Part shown: positions 7,838-15,837 of the stretch, piece by piece
Numbering within the stretch: the first letter of the stretch is position 1
Layout of the letters: every line of letters starts with the position of its first letter
Source: Microvirga vignae
GTDB taxonomy: Bacteria > Pseudomonadota > Alphaproteobacteria > Rhizobiales > Beijerinckiaceae
DNA: 64,000 bases
Reading direction: 5' to 3'
Assembly (NCBI RefSeq): GCF_001017175.1
Contig: NZ_LCYG01000021.1
Span: forward strand, 1-64,000
Position numbers and translations under genes: made by a program
Notes under the pieces: generated by a model
The model's database searches: none
What the model was told of the DNA's origin: nothing
Seen by the model: only the letters and a program-made list of their open reading frames with translations

Positions 7838-8365
7838 ATGGGCGTGGGACAGCAGAACGGCAATAGGCAGCAGGATACCGGCGGCGATGATTGGGACGCC
7901 CTGAGAGGGGATGTCGGCGAGATGGCTGGTGCGGCCGTCGAGCGTGGCCGTTACTTTATTGAATCGGCGCGCGAGCAGGCGGCCGATTACGTCGGGCATC
8001 GCAAGGACGACATTGCGCAGTCGGTAGCGGATTTCGCGACCTCTTTGCGCGAGTCTACCCACTCCTTCGACGAGCGCCCGAACATTCGCGCTGTCGTCGA
8101 CAGCGCTGCCGATGGCTTGGAGCAGCTCGCCGAGTCGATCAGAGATCGCAGCTTTGCGGATATCTTCAATGACTTCGAGGATGTCGTCCGGCGTCGCCCT
8201 GCAACGGTTGCTGCAGTGTCGGTCGCTGTTGGATTCCTGACGGCGCGGTTCCTCAAGAGCACGGCCGAGGACCTGCGGCAGGAACGCATGACCCCAAGCG
8301 TCTCGAGTCCAGGCCAGGGGCGTTCACAGCAGGCCCAGCGCTCGCGCGCCAGAGCCGGTGCATGA
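7838..8365 (+). CDS. DUF883/YqjD-like membrane-anchored stress protein
   Basis: The ATG at 7838 is preferred to a TTG six bases earlier because GAGAGG is correctly spaced from it. The 175-residue product has a long charged amphipathic region, resembling the helical domains of YqjD/ElaB and LEA-like proteins. Near residues 125-142 a single hydrophobic segment (TVAAVSVAVGFLTARFL) follows an RRRP motif, as in tail-anchored DUF883 proteins. Residues near the end are polar and basic. It is the first gene of a tight four-gene run behind an EcfG-type promoter. The exact function is unknown; envelope or ribosome tethering is inferred from family resemblance. Confidence 0.75.
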   Translation: MGVGQQNGNRQQDTGGDDWDALRGDVGEMAGAAVERGRYFIESAREQAADYVGHRKDDIAQSVADFATSLRESTHSFDERPNIRAVVDSAADGLEQLAESIRDRSFADIFNDFEDVVRRRPATVAAVSVAVGFLTARFLKSTAEDLRQERMTPSVSSPGQGRSQQAQRSRARAGA

Positions 8366-8377
8366 CGGAGAGCGTCC

Positions 8378-8770
8378 ATGCAGGGTAACAACAACCAAAC
8401 CATTCAGGGCCTCGTCGGTGAGGCCCTGCGTGAATCCACTGATCTCGCGCAGAAAGAATTCACGCTCTTCCGCACTGAGATTTCTCAGAATATTCGAACC
8501 CTCTTTATCGGATTGGCCATGGTCGTGGTTGCCGCGATCTTCGCGATTGCCGCAGTCATGCTCCTGACGGAGTCGCTCGTCGAGTGGCTGGCAACAGTTG
8601 TCAATTCCGAGGCTTTGGCTGCTCTCATCGTAGGTGGCGTTCTGGCGCTCGTCGCCATTGGCCTCGGCCTCTACGGGCGTCATGCCATGACGGCTTCATC
8701 GCTCACGCCGCAAAGAACCATGCGTTCGCTCAAACGTGATGCGGAAGTTCTGTCCGAGAGAGGTGCATGA
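8378..8770 (+). CDS. Phage holin superfamily / DUF1469 membrane protein
   Basis: A 130-residue protein with the DUF1469 layout: an N-terminal amphipathic helix (LVGEALRESTDLAQKEFTLF), two membrane helices (about residues 42-64 and 76-98), and a short charged tail with RSLKRDAEVL. Despite the family name these are bacterial envelope proteins, not lysis proteins, and often lie beside DUF883 and DUF3618 genes, as here. It overlaps the next gene by four bases (ATGA), which suggests translational coupling. Confidence 0.85.
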   Translation: MQGNNNQTIQGLVGEALRESTDLAQKEFTLFRTEISQNIRTLFIGLAMVVVAAIFAIAAVMLLTESLVEWLATVVNSEALAALIVGGVLALVAIGLGLYGRHAMTASSLTPQRTMRSLKRDAEVLSERGA

Positions 8771-9183
8771 TGACACAGAGCCTTCAGGATCTGGAGAGGG
8801 ACATCGAGCAGAGCCGCGCGCAGCTTGATCGCACCATCGACCAACTCCAGAACAAGATGACCGTCTCGGGTGTCGTCGACGATATGCTGGGAACAGCGCG
8901 CGCGAGCCAGTACGGCCCTGTCTATGACAGGGTTCTTGAGACGGTTCGCCGTAATCCAGTGCCTGTCATGCTGATTGCGATGGGCCTTGGCCTTCTCGCC
9001 TATCGCCTTGGGCGTCCGGCGAGACTTCGCCCCACGCGGCTGATCGCTGCGGATGAGGACTTCATCACCGAGCATGATCTCACCGGAGAACCGGACGATC
9101 TGCGTCTCTATCCCTCGGGAGCAGCTCCGCTGGAGCAGGCGGACGGCATGTTCGATCACCGCAGAATGAACTCCCGCATTTAA
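8767..9183 (+). CDS. DUF3618 family protein
   Basis: A 138-residue protein. The first 35 residues (LQDLERDIEQSRAQLDRTI, then DQLQNKM) match the DUF3618 signature. A membrane segment follows at about residues 72-90 (NPVPVMLIAMGLGLLAYRLG), with a basic flank. The start overlaps the stop of the preceding gene. DUF3618 proteins are small inner-membrane proteins of alpha- and actinobacteria, frequently in the DUF883-holin-DUF3618 set. Function unknown; the set is thought to act in envelope stress. Confidence 0.88.
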   Translation: MMTQSLQDLERDIEQSRAQLDRTIDQLQNKMTVSGVVDDMLGTARASQYGPVYDRVLETVRRNPVPVMLIAMGLGLLAYRLGRPARLRPTRLIAADEDFITEHDLTGEPDDLRLYPSGAAPLEQADGMFDHRRMNSRI

Positions 9184-9204
9184 CGCACGGAACAGGAGCT
9201 TTTC

Positions 9205-9945
9205 ATGGCCAACGGAAAGAACGAAGGTGGCAAGTCGCCGACCGACAAGCAGAACGAGACCGGATCCGGCAAGGTTTCGGCCGGTACGTCTGTCGGCAAT
9301 ATCGGCGAGGCTCCGATGCCTCACGCTCATGAGGAGAAAAAAAACGCGCAGAGTTCAACGCTCGCGTCTCACACCTCCCATCCGTTGGGCGGCAACCAAG
9401 GTGGTGATAGGTCGAAGGTCGGGTCGCAGTTCCAGTCCCCGCAGCAGCGCGAACGGGATCAGGGTGGCTCGATGACGGACACGGCTCAGCAGATGGCAGG
9501 CGACATGCGCCACCGTGCTGAAGAGGCCTACGAAGGCGCTTCCGAATGGGCACGTGACACCTATGAGCGTGCAACAGACTGGGCATCGGACGCCTATGAA
9601 GGCCAGCGTCGTCGCGTGCGCCATATGGGCGGCCGCTCCGCGCGAGCTTTCGGCAGCGCACGTGGCAGCATGCAGAACTACGTGTCGGAAAACCCGATGG
9701 TCGTCGGCCTTGTCGGTCTCGCTGCAGGTCTCCTCTTAGGCGCTCTCCTGCCGCGCACGCGGCGTGAGAACGAGGTCTTCGGCGAGTGGGCGGACGAGGT
9801 GCGCAACCAAGGCCTTCGCTATGCTCGTGACGCCGCCAATCGCGGCCGCGAATATGTGGAAGAAACCTTCAGCGGTGACGAGCCACAGTTCAGCCGTCAC
9901 GAAAGCGAGTTCGGCGCTCAAGACCGCGACGCAAACCGTCACTGA
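9205..9945 (+). CDS. LEA/DUF883-like stress protein with a membrane segment
   Basis: A 246-residue protein. The first 95 residues are polar and low-complexity (rich in Gly, Ser, Gln, Asn), probably disordered. Residues about 100-140 carry repeats of the type EGASEWARDTYERATDWA, resembling late-embryogenesis-abundant helices. A glycine-rich hydrophobic segment (MVVGLVGLAAGLLLGALLP) follows and then a charged helix. It is the last gene of the stress operon, 21 nt after the DUF3618 gene with AGGAG before the ATG. A protective envelope role under drying or osmotic stress is inferred. Confidence 0.75.
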   Translation: MANGKNEGGKSPTDKQNETGSGKVSAGTSVGNIGEAPMPHAHEEKKNAQSSTLASHTSHPLGGNQGGDRSKVGSQFQSPQQRERDQGGSMTDTAQQMAGDMRHRAEEAYEGASEWARDTYERATDWASDAYEGQRRRVRHMGGRSARAFGSARGSMQNYVSENPMVVGLVGLAAGLLLGALLPRTRRENEVFGEWADEVRNQGLRYARDAANRGREYVEETFSGDEPQFSRHESEFGAQDRDANRH

Positions 9946-9967
9946 CGGCAGGTCTTCGAACGAAGCG

Positions 9968-9999
9968 AAAGCGCTGGCCTCGGGCCGGCGCTTTTCATT
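9968..9999 (+). terminator. Rho-independent terminator
   Basis: A 12-bp stem with one G-T pair (AAAGCGCTGGCC, 9968-9979, and GGCCGGCGCTTT, 9983-9994) and a T-rich tail. It ends the stress operon. The rest of the gap to 10332 holds no supported gene but does contain the EcfG-type promoter at 10221. Confidence 0.8.
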
Positions 10000-10220
10000 T
10001 TGGCGTGATTCACGGGAGATGAACTACCCCAGAAATGGGAACGGCCACGGCGAGATCATGCGCGTACATCCGGCGTCATCATCTCGGCATCGTGACCGCA
10101 TCTGGCAGGCAACGCCGCCAGGTTGACACTGAAATGGTATTGGACAGGCTTCATTTCAAGGCCTGGGTTTCAGAAATTTAACCATACCGCATCGAATTCC
10201 GGAGAGATTCCGGTCGAGCT

Positions 10221-10245
10221 GGAACCCTCCATCGGCAAGCCCGTT
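10221..10245 (+). promoter_or_regulatory. EcfG-type promoter for the receiver protein and UvdE
   Basis: GGAAC (10221-10225), 16 nt, CGTT (10242-10245): an exact consensus match, 87 nt before the GTG start at 10332. Confidence 0.75.
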
Positions 10246-10331
10246 GCCACTCGTGGTTGGATAGAGTTGCGGTTCATCTGAACAGACTGTTCGAAAGGCG
10301 ATCCGGCAGGGTCTGTGAGTGGAGTCTTGGC

Positions 10332-10685
10332 GTGCGTATTCTGATTTTGGAAGATGATCCCTTTATCGCATCCGATCTTCAGACGATCCTGGAGGACGAA
10401 GGGCATGAGATCGTCGGCATTTTTGGTTCACTGGCTGAAACGTACGAGCATCTTGAGGATGACTTTGATTACGCGCTTCTTGACGTGGATGTAGTTGGCG
10501 GCAAGAGTTTTGGCGTAGCAAATGCGCTCGCCGAAAGACGTATCCCTTTTGCCTTCGTGTCGGCATCGCAGCCGGGTGATCTGCCTCACTCCTTGCGCGA
10601 TGTCGCCTTTATTCCGAAACCTTTCGAGGAGCGCGCCATTTTGCAGTCGATCGACGAGACCTCGCCCCGCTCCTATTCGTGCTAA
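10332..10685 (+). CDS. Single-domain response regulator (receiver only), GTG start
   Basis: The GTG at 10332 has GGAG in the right place and begins the family fold at once (VRILILEDDPF); the longer open frame adds unconserved residues. The 117-residue product is a lone CheY-like receiver. The acidic pair is in LEDDPF, the phospho-acceptor Asp in ALLDVDV, the Ser in FVSAS and the Lys in FIPKPF. There is no output domain. Such proteins often act as phosphate sinks or signalling partners in the alphaproteobacterial general stress system. It is preceded by an EcfG-type promoter and followed 41 nt later by the UV endonuclease gene. Confidence 0.88.
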   Translation: MRILILEDDPFIASDLQTILEDEGHEIVGIFGSLAETYEHLEDDFDYALLDVDVVGGKSFGVANALAERRIPFAFVSASQPGDLPHSLRDVAFIPKPFEERAILQSIDETSPRSYSC

Positions 10686-10726
10686 AGGCATGTGGCAGGA
10701 ACCTGGATCATAGAACTCCATCTCTC

Positions 10727-11758
10727 ATGCCCAATCCCAGACTTGGCTTCTGCTGCAAGTTTCTGCCTCAGGGTCGTGAGGCGGAAACGGTACGGCAGAT
10801 GAACACCACAACGGTGACGATGGCCTATCTCGGCCGTCTCGGTCCGGAGGCTGCCTATGACAAGCTGGCCACCGTCGTAGCGCATAACCTAGAGGCGGCC
10901 GTCCGCCAGATTGCGCATGTTGCGAGCCGTCCGAAGCTGGAGCGATTGCATCGTCTCTCCAGTGATCTTCTGCCGGGCTATACGCATCCAAGCTGCCAGG
11001 AGTTCTATCGGGACCGGGACCTGCGCGATCTTGTCGAGACCAAGCTCGCGTCAGCGGGACAGCTCGCGCGGGAGCATGACGTGCGCCTCAGCATGCATCC
11101 CGGTCAATTCTGCGTGATTGCCTCCGCGAGCCCATCTGCTGTTGTCAATGGGATGGCGGAGTTCGAGTACCATGCGGATGTGATGCGCTACATGGGATAC
11201 GGCGAAGGCTGGCATCCGTTCGGCGCCCATATCAACATTCATGGTGGAGCGAAGGCTGTCGGTGTCGAGGGCATCCGCGAGGGCCTCGGCCGCTTGTCTG
11301 AAACGGCGCGCAATCTGATCACCATTGAGAACGATGAGGTCAGCTTCGGCCTTGACGATCTCCTGCCGCTTGCAGATGCGGTGCCGCTTGTTCTCGATCT
11401 CCACCATCACTGGATCAAGAGCGGGGGCGAGTATGTCGAGCCCGACGATCCCAGAATCGAGCGGATCATCACCTCCTGGCGGGGCGAGCGGCCTTTAAGT
11501 CATATCAGCGTGTCCCGGGAGGATCTGCTGCCGGATCACGACATCCACGTGCTCCCCGACTACAAAGCCCTCATTCAGGCTGGAATCAGGCCTAAGGATC
11601 TGCGCGGTCATTCCGATCTGATGTGGAACATGGCGGTCAACGATCTCGTCGCATGCCATCTCGCCTGGTCTGATTTCGAGGTGGAAGCGAAACTGAAGAA
11701 CATCGCTTCCGAGGGGCTGGCCCGCCATGTGGAAGGGCAGGGGGCTCTGGTCGCGTGA
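10727..11758 (+). CDS. uvsE: UV damage endonuclease UvdE/UvsE
   Basis: A 343-residue enzyme beginning MPNPRLGFCCKFL. UvdE nicks DNA 5' to UV photoproducts and other lesions, starting an alternative excision repair. It has a TIM barrel with metal-binding His, Glu and Asp residues. Motifs seen here in order are LGFCC at the start, RLSMHPGQF (metal His), HINIHGGAK, TIENDE and DLHHHW. Length is close to the family's usual 300-350. An earlier ATG at 10679 overlaps the upstream gene and adds unconserved residues. It probably shares the EcfG-type promoter in front of the receiver gene, placing this repair enzyme in the general stress response. Confidence 0.93.
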   Translation: MPNPRLGFCCKFLPQGREAETVRQMNTTTVTMAYLGRLGPEAAYDKLATVVAHNLEAAVRQIAHVASRPKLERLHRLSSDLLPGYTHPSCQEFYRDRDLRDLVETKLASAGQLAREHDVRLSMHPGQFCVIASASPSAVVNGMAEFEYHADVMRYMGYGEGWHPFGAHINIHGGAKAVGVEGIREGLGRLSETARNLITIENDEVSFGLDDLLPLADAVPLVLDLHHHWIKSGGEYVEPDDPRIERIITSWRGERPLSHISVSREDLLPDHDIHVLPDYKALIQAGIRPKDLRGHSDLMWNMAVNDLVACHLAWSDFEVEAKLKNIASEGLARHVEGQGALVA

Positions 11759-11796
11759 AAATCTGACCAAAAGGTCAACTGGTCTGCTTCAGGTCT

Positions 11797-11821
11797 GGAA
11801 CAAACGCTCAGCTCGAGCGTT
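11797..11821 (+). promoter_or_regulatory. EcfG-type promoter for the second receiver protein
   Basis: GGAAC (11797-11801), 16 nt, CGTT (11818-11821): an exact consensus match. Because transcription would begin several bases after 11821, the ATG at 11823 would be lost, so translation should start at 11853. Confidence 0.75.
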
Positions 11822-11852
11822 CATGGGCATTGTGCAGTCTGCCGAGCGCCCG

Positions 11853-12299
11853 ATGCCTGAGTCCCCGTCCACAGTTCTTTTGGTTGAAGACGAGCCCCTC
11901 ATTCGTCTCTTTGTTGCAGAACTTCTGGAGGAATCCGGATTCAAGGTGGTGGAAGCCGCCAATGCTACCGAGGCTTTGGTGCTTCTGGAAGCGGGCCTTG
12001 AGGTGAATGTTCTGCTCACCGACGTGGACATGCCGAACGGCTGCAATGGGTTCGAACTCGCTCATAAAGTTCATGAATCCTGGCCTGAGGCCGAGATCCT
12101 GATCATGTCCGGGCGGCAATGGCCTGCCGAGGGCGACCTGCCCATGGGAGCGGCTTTTCTGGCGAAACCCTGCCCGAACGAGGCGATCGTCTCCCATGTC
12201 CATTCTGCGGCCGAGCGGTCCAGAAGGACCTCCCGTCCGAGGCAGAGTCCGATCCTTCGGGAAACGGCGAAAATCCTCCCCTTTCCGAAAACCGCCTAA
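11853..12299 (+). CDS. Response regulator receiver protein
   Basis: A 148-residue protein beginning MPESPSTVLLVEDEP. The ATG at 11853 is preferred over 11823 because the EcfG-type -10 element ends at 11821. The receiver domain shows the acidic pair (VEDEP), the phospho-acceptor Asp in LLTDVDMPN, the Ser in IMSGRQ and the Lys in FLAKPC. The C-terminal 35 residues are polar and basic, with no known output domain. This CheY-like type is common in Methylobacterium and relatives and often stress-linked. Partner kinase unknown. Confidence 0.85.
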   Translation: MPESPSTVLLVEDEPLIRLFVAELLEESGFKVVEAANATEALVLLEAGLEVNVLLTDVDMPNGCNGFELAHKVHESWPEAEILIMSGRQWPAEGDLPMGAAFLAKPCPNEAIVSHVHSAAERSRRTSRPRQSPILRETAKILPFPKTA

Positions 12300-12487
12300 A
12301 TCCCTGAACTCTGTCTTGCTGAAGGCGCGGAGCAGACATAAGCTCTGCCGGAATTGACCTTCCATCGGGGGCTGGGGCCTTTTACATAGTCTCCGGAATA
12401 TCCGACCCAGGGCAGGTCAATGAGCTTTCGAGGCCTAAGATGAAACGGCTGTCGACAAGCTTTCCCACTCTACTCCCGGAGGAATAC

Positions 12488-12811
12488 ATGCCGACCAAGA
12501 CGACAGACGGAAAAGCCGGAGCGAAGAAGGCTGCTGCCAAGCCGGCCACCAAGAAGGCCGCTGGTTCCAAGCCCAATGCTCTTCAGCAGCCCCTGCAGCC
12601 GTCCAAGGAACTGGCTGCCATCGTGGGCTCGGACCCGCTGCCGCGTGGCGAGGTTGTGAGCAAGATGTGGGACTACATCAAGAAGAACAACCTGCAGAAC
12701 CCTGAGAACAAGCGCGAGATCATCGCCGACGACAAGCTGAAGCCGATCTTCGGCAAGCCGAAGGTGACCATGTTCGAGATGAACAAGCACCTCGCTCAGC
12801 ACCTGAAATAA
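12488..12811 (+). CDS. SWIB/MDM2 domain protein
   Basis: A 107-residue protein; the ATG at 12488 has GGAGG 6-7 nt before it. The first 35 residues are a Lys/Ala-rich tail (AGAKKAAAKPATKKAAG) resembling histone H1-like tails. Residues about 40-107 are a SWIB domain: SKELAAIVGSDPLPRGEVVSKMWDYIK, then REIIADDKLKPIFG and VTMFEMNKHLAQHL. Bacterial SWIB proteins are thought to bind DNA or chromatin-like structures; those of Chlamydia are linked to nucleoid condensation. The role here is unknown. It is monocistronic and convergent with the next gene. Confidence 0.93.
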   Translation: MPTKTTDGKAGAKKAAAKPATKKAAGSKPNALQQPLQPSKELAAIVGSDPLPRGEVVSKMWDYIKKNNLQNPENKREIIADDKLKPIFGKPKVTMFEMNKHLAQHLK

Positions 12812-12829
12812 GGCCATTCGGCTTCTTGA

Positions 12830-13441
12830 TCAGGAATCCTGCCGCCATTGGATGAGCGGCAGGATTTCCGGCCTCTGGCCCGGCGCTCGTCTCCACGGAT
12901 CGACCGCCCATTCCTGTCCGCTCCCCTTTTCCGCTATGATGGCAGTGAAATGCGGGTAACGGCCATCCAGAAAGAAACCCCGCGACTCCGGCGGCTCGAC
13001 CCGATGATAGGTCAGCAGGCCTTGTTCCTGCAGCACGAGCAGCAGGCTCGTCGTATTCGCGGTCTCGTCCAGGCAGTCCATCTGACCATGAACGCCCGAC
13101 ATCTGAGCCGGTGAGCCCGGGATATCCGGCCTGCCGCCAATGGAGGCAGCAAGATACGCCGTGTAGGCGCTCACCACCTGCCCGAGGGCTCTCCTCTCCG
13201 CCTCGGGCGACGCGCTGCCGGACTTCAGGAGAGCGCTCGCCCGGCTGAGCAGAGTTCCATCCACAGAAATCGCCTGACGGCGAGAGCAGCCATAACCATG
13301 GCAGGCGATGATGCGAGTGCCTGCAGGTCCCACATATCCTTGGCTCTGAAACCAGCTCAGCGCAGCCTGCGAGGCTCCCGCTGGAGAGGACAGAGGCAGC
13401 ACCGATAAGACCGCTGAAATGAAAAGTGGCATCGCTTTCAT
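12830..13441 (-). CDS. Exported protein with possible Cys-His-Asp hydrolase triad
   Basis: The ATG at 13439-13441 starts a 203-residue protein with a signal peptide (MKAMPLFISAVLSVLPLSSPAGA). The mature protein has conserved-looking blocks QMDCLDETANTTSLL, YPHFTAIIAE and EWAVDPW. These are arranged like the Cys, His and Asp of papain- or transglutaminase-like enzymes. A catalytic function is my inference from this spacing only. No family is recognised with certainty. An inverted repeat (12835-12845 with 12856-12866) overlaps its 3' end and may also end the convergent SWIB transcript. Confidence 0.7.
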   Translation of the reverse strand: MKAMPLFISAVLSVLPLSSPAGASQAALSWFQSQGYVGPAGTRIIACHGYGCSRRQAISVDGTLLSRASALLKSGSASPEAERRALGQVVSAYTAYLAASIGGRPDIPGSPAQMSGVHGQMDCLDETANTTSLLLVLQEQGLLTYHRVEPPESRGFFLDGRYPHFTAIIAEKGSGQEWAVDPWRRAPGQRPEILPLIQWRQDS

Positions 13442-13549
13442 CGTGGGGTTACCTATGGCCATGCTGATGGGATACGTAGGGATCTAGGTCACCCGGCCGT
13501 GGCGCCTATCTGCTAAGGTGGCTCAAGAATTCCATCATTCGAGGTATCC

Positions 13550-14413
13550 ATGTCCCGCATCGTGTTCCTGAATGGCTCGTTCCTGCCTATCGAAGAGGCC
13601 AAGGTGCCTTTCATGGATCGAGGTTTCCTGTTCGGGGATGGCATCTATGAAGGCATTGCCGTGCTGGGCGGACATCTCGTCGACAACGAGGCGCATCTCG
13701 AGCGCCTGGAGCGGTCGCTTCGTGAGGTGCGGATCCCGAATCCTTATACTCGGGAGGAATGGACGCAGCTTGAGGAGGAACTCGCCCGCCGCAACGGCCT
13801 GACGGAGGGCTTCATCTATTTCCAGGTGACACGCGGTGTGGCGGAGCGTGATTTCATGTTCCCTGAAAACACCACGCCAACGGTCGCGATGTTCACGCAG
13901 GCGAAATCCATCGTGAACTCTCCCGCAGCAGAAACGGGCATCGCCGTGATCACCGTGCCTGATCTGCGTTGGAAGCGGCGTGACATCAAGTCGATCAACC
14001 TGCTTGCCCAGGTTCTCGCCAAGCAGGCTGCAAAGGAAGCCGGTGCGCAGGAGGCCTGGATGGTGGAAGACGGCTTCGTGACCGAAGGGGGTTCGTCGAG
14101 CGGCTTCATCGTCACGAAGGAAGGGCGCATCGTCGCGCGCCCGCTTTCGAATGCCATTCTTCCCGGCATTACGCGGCAATCACTCCTTGCTCTCTCGAAA
14201 GAGGCGGGGATTGAGCTTGAGGAGCGCCCCTTCACCGTCGAAGAAGCCTGCGATGCTGCCGAGGCTTTCCTCACGAGTGCATCGAATTTCGTGCTTCCCA
14301 TCGTCTCCATCGACGGACGTCCGATTGGTAACGGCAAGCCCGGTCCGGTCACGAAGAAGCTGCGGGCAATCTATATCAGGATGGCGACAGCACAGCGCAT
14401 GGCGGCTGAATAA
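13550..14413 (+). CDS. dat: D-amino-acid transaminase (PLP fold type IV)
   Basis: A 287-residue aminotransferase that moves the amino group between D-amino acids and 2-oxo acids through pyridoxal phosphate, probably giving D-Ala and D-Glu for peptidoglycan. Seen motifs are FMDRGFLFGDGIYE at the start, the PLP-binding Lys147 in RRDIKSINLL, the Glu179 in VTEGGSSS, and LPGITRQ and FLTSASNFVLP near the end. Length matches the family (about 285). Branched-chain transaminase (IlvE) and 4-amino-4-deoxychorismate lyase share this fold; the pattern fits D-amino-acid transaminase best. It appears to stand alone. Confidence 0.9.
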   Translation: MSRIVFLNGSFLPIEEAKVPFMDRGFLFGDGIYEGIAVLGGHLVDNEAHLERLERSLREVRIPNPYTREEWTQLEEELARRNGLTEGFIYFQVTRGVAERDFMFPENTTPTVAMFTQAKSIVNSPAAETGIAVITVPDLRWKRRDIKSINLLAQVLAKQAAKEAGAQEAWMVEDGFVTEGGSSSGFIVTKEGRIVARPLSNAILPGITRQSLLALSKEAGIELEERPFTVEEACDAAEAFLTSASNFVLPIVSIDGRPIGNGKPGPVTKKLRAIYIRMATAQRMAAE

Positions 14414-14420
14414 GCCAAGC

Positions 14421-14445
14421 GGAACTGCCACAAGGGTCGCCCGTT
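14421..14445 (+). promoter_or_regulatory. EcfG-type promoter for the proline-rich exported protein
   Basis: GGAAC (14421-14425), 16 nt, CGTT (14442-14445): an exact consensus match, 22 nt before the ATG at 14467. It starts 8 nt after the stop of the transaminase gene. Confidence 0.75.
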
Positions 14446-14466
14446 GCCTTTTGAAAGGAGCGGTCC

Positions 14467-14808
14467 ATGAAGCGAATCCTGGTTCTGTCCCTGGCCATGG
14501 TCGGCGGTGTCACCGCCGCCCTGGCGCAAAACCCCGAGGTGCTGAATCAGCAGGCTCCTAATATGCCGCCGCTGCAGCAGATGCCTCCTGAAAAGGTGGA
14601 GCCAGAAGGAATCCGGCCTCAGGAGGATCCGTCTTCGACTGGATCGACCTTGAGTGACAGGCTTGAGGAATCCGAAGGCGTCATTCGCCCGCCGGAGACA
14701 GGTGCGCCTGACATCACCGTGCCTGCGCCCGTTCCGAACCCTGGTACGACACCGGTCATTCCGCCACCGGGAAGCCCAGGCGGCAATCAGCAGGTCGAAC
14801 CGAAGTAA
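14467..14808 (+). CDS. Proline-rich exported protein, unknown function
   Basis: A 113-residue protein with AAAGGAG 5 nt before the ATG. It opens with a signal peptide (MKRILVLSLAMVGGVTAALAQ). The rest is a low-complexity chain rich in Pro, Glu, Gln and Gly, with no predicted fold, ending in PPPGSPGGNQQVEPK. It is probably a disordered periplasmic protein. An exact EcfG-type promoter lies just upstream, so it is likely induced in the general stress response. Convergent with the coiled-coil gene. Confidence 0.75.
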   Translation: MKRILVLSLAMVGGVTAALAQNPEVLNQQAPNMPPLQQMPPEKVEPEGIRPQEDPSSTGSTLSDRLEESEGVIRPPETGAPDITVPAPVPNPGTTPVIPPPGSPGGNQQVEPK

Positions 14809-14817
14809 GCCAGCTGC

Positions 14818-15837
14818 TCAAGAGACAGCGGGGTCGGGCAGGTTCTGCTTTCCAGCCGCCCTATTGCGCTTATTGTTGCGGCCATTCCCATTGCGGGGAT
14901 CGGACGCAGGGTTGCTCTTCATCACTTTGGCTGCGACTTCGCTGATCTGGCGGCGCAGCTCCTCGTCGCCCTTCCCGAAGCTCTCCTGCGAGGCGATGCG
15001 GTTTCGCGCCTCGTCGCGCTCGGCCTCGATCTCCCGAATGCGCTGTTCCAGGATCAGGCCACGCTCCTGTTCGGCGGCCAGATCCTTGGCGAGTTCGGTA
15101 AGGCGCTTGCGCTCGTCCGAGAGTTCGCTGTGGCGCTCGTTCACCGCGCGTTCGAAATCGTTGCCGCGTGCGGTCTGCGTCATCAGGCGCGTTTCGAGAT
15201 CCGAGATGGCGATGCGTTTGGCATCAATGTCACTCAAGGCTGCCGTCAGGCGCTGGTCGGTGTCGGCATGGTCCGCTTCAAGGCGTGCGAGCTTCTCCTG
15301 AGTATGAAGCAGCTCCGTCTTTGTCCGGGAGCGGTCGTTCTGAGCGAGATCCAGCTCCATGCGGGTATTGGACAATTCGTTCAGCGTCGCGCGGTGAGCG
15401 TTTTCGAGAGCGGCAAGGGTTTCGCGAGCGCTGGCGAGATAAGTCTTCGTCTGCCCCAGCTCGTCCTCGAAAGCAGCGAGCCGTGTCTGCGTTTCCGCAA
15501 GTGTTCTTTCAAGCTCAGCGATGACCTTGTCGCGCTCGCTCAGAGTGCTCTCGAGAGCCTCGATCCGAACCGCACGGCGGCCTAGCTCCTCCATGCTTTG
15601 GTGCTTGGCGGCAAGCGCCTCCTCGGCCTTGCGCTCGATCTTGCGCTGCAGAACCGCGAACTCGGCGCGTAAGTGGTCCTTCTCCGCCGTCAGCTCGGAG
15701 ATGGACATGGGGAACAGCGCCTCGGCTCTCCGGCGCGCAAGGCGTTGCGCGCGGGCATTGACGGCGGGAATGATGAGAAGCGCGATGAGGGTTGCTGCCA
15801 CAAACCCCAGCGCGAAGATCATGATGGTTTCGACCAC
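14818..15837 (-). CDS. Membrane-anchored long coiled-coil protein
   Basis: A 339-residue protein. A single N-terminal membrane helix (about residues 5-27) is followed by an RAQRLARRRAEALFP basic stretch and a long heptad-rich coiled coil (about residues 50-290). The coil is full of LEALEST, LAETQTRLAAFEDEL and ARLEAD-type repeats. The tail is basic and polar (NGNGRNNKRNRAAGK). The topology suggests an inner-membrane protein with the coil in the cytoplasm, resembling RmuC-like or DUF1043-like proteins, but no family is certain. The basic tail could contact nucleic acid. It is convergent with the proline-rich gene and stands alone. Confidence 0.75.
   Translation of the reverse strand: MVETIMIFALGFVAATLIALLIIPAVNARAQRLARRRAEALFPMSISELTAEKDHLRAEFAVLQRKIERKAEEALAAKHQSMEELGRRAVRIEALESTLSERDKVIAELERTLAETQTRLAAFEDELGQTKTYLASARETLAALENAHRATLNELSNTRMELDLAQNDRSRTKTELLHTQEKLARLEADHADTDQRLTAALSDIDAKRIAISDLETRLMTQTARGNDFERAVNERHSELSDERKRLTELAKDLAAEQERGLILEQRIREIEAERDEARNRIASQESFGKGDEELRRQISEVAAKVMKSNPASDPRNGNGRNNKRNRAAGKQNLPDPAVS

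Noticed and set aside
8378..8770. Phage holin as a sign of a prophage
   Set aside because: The DUF1469 family carries the holin name but is a bacterial envelope protein, and no other phage gene is near.
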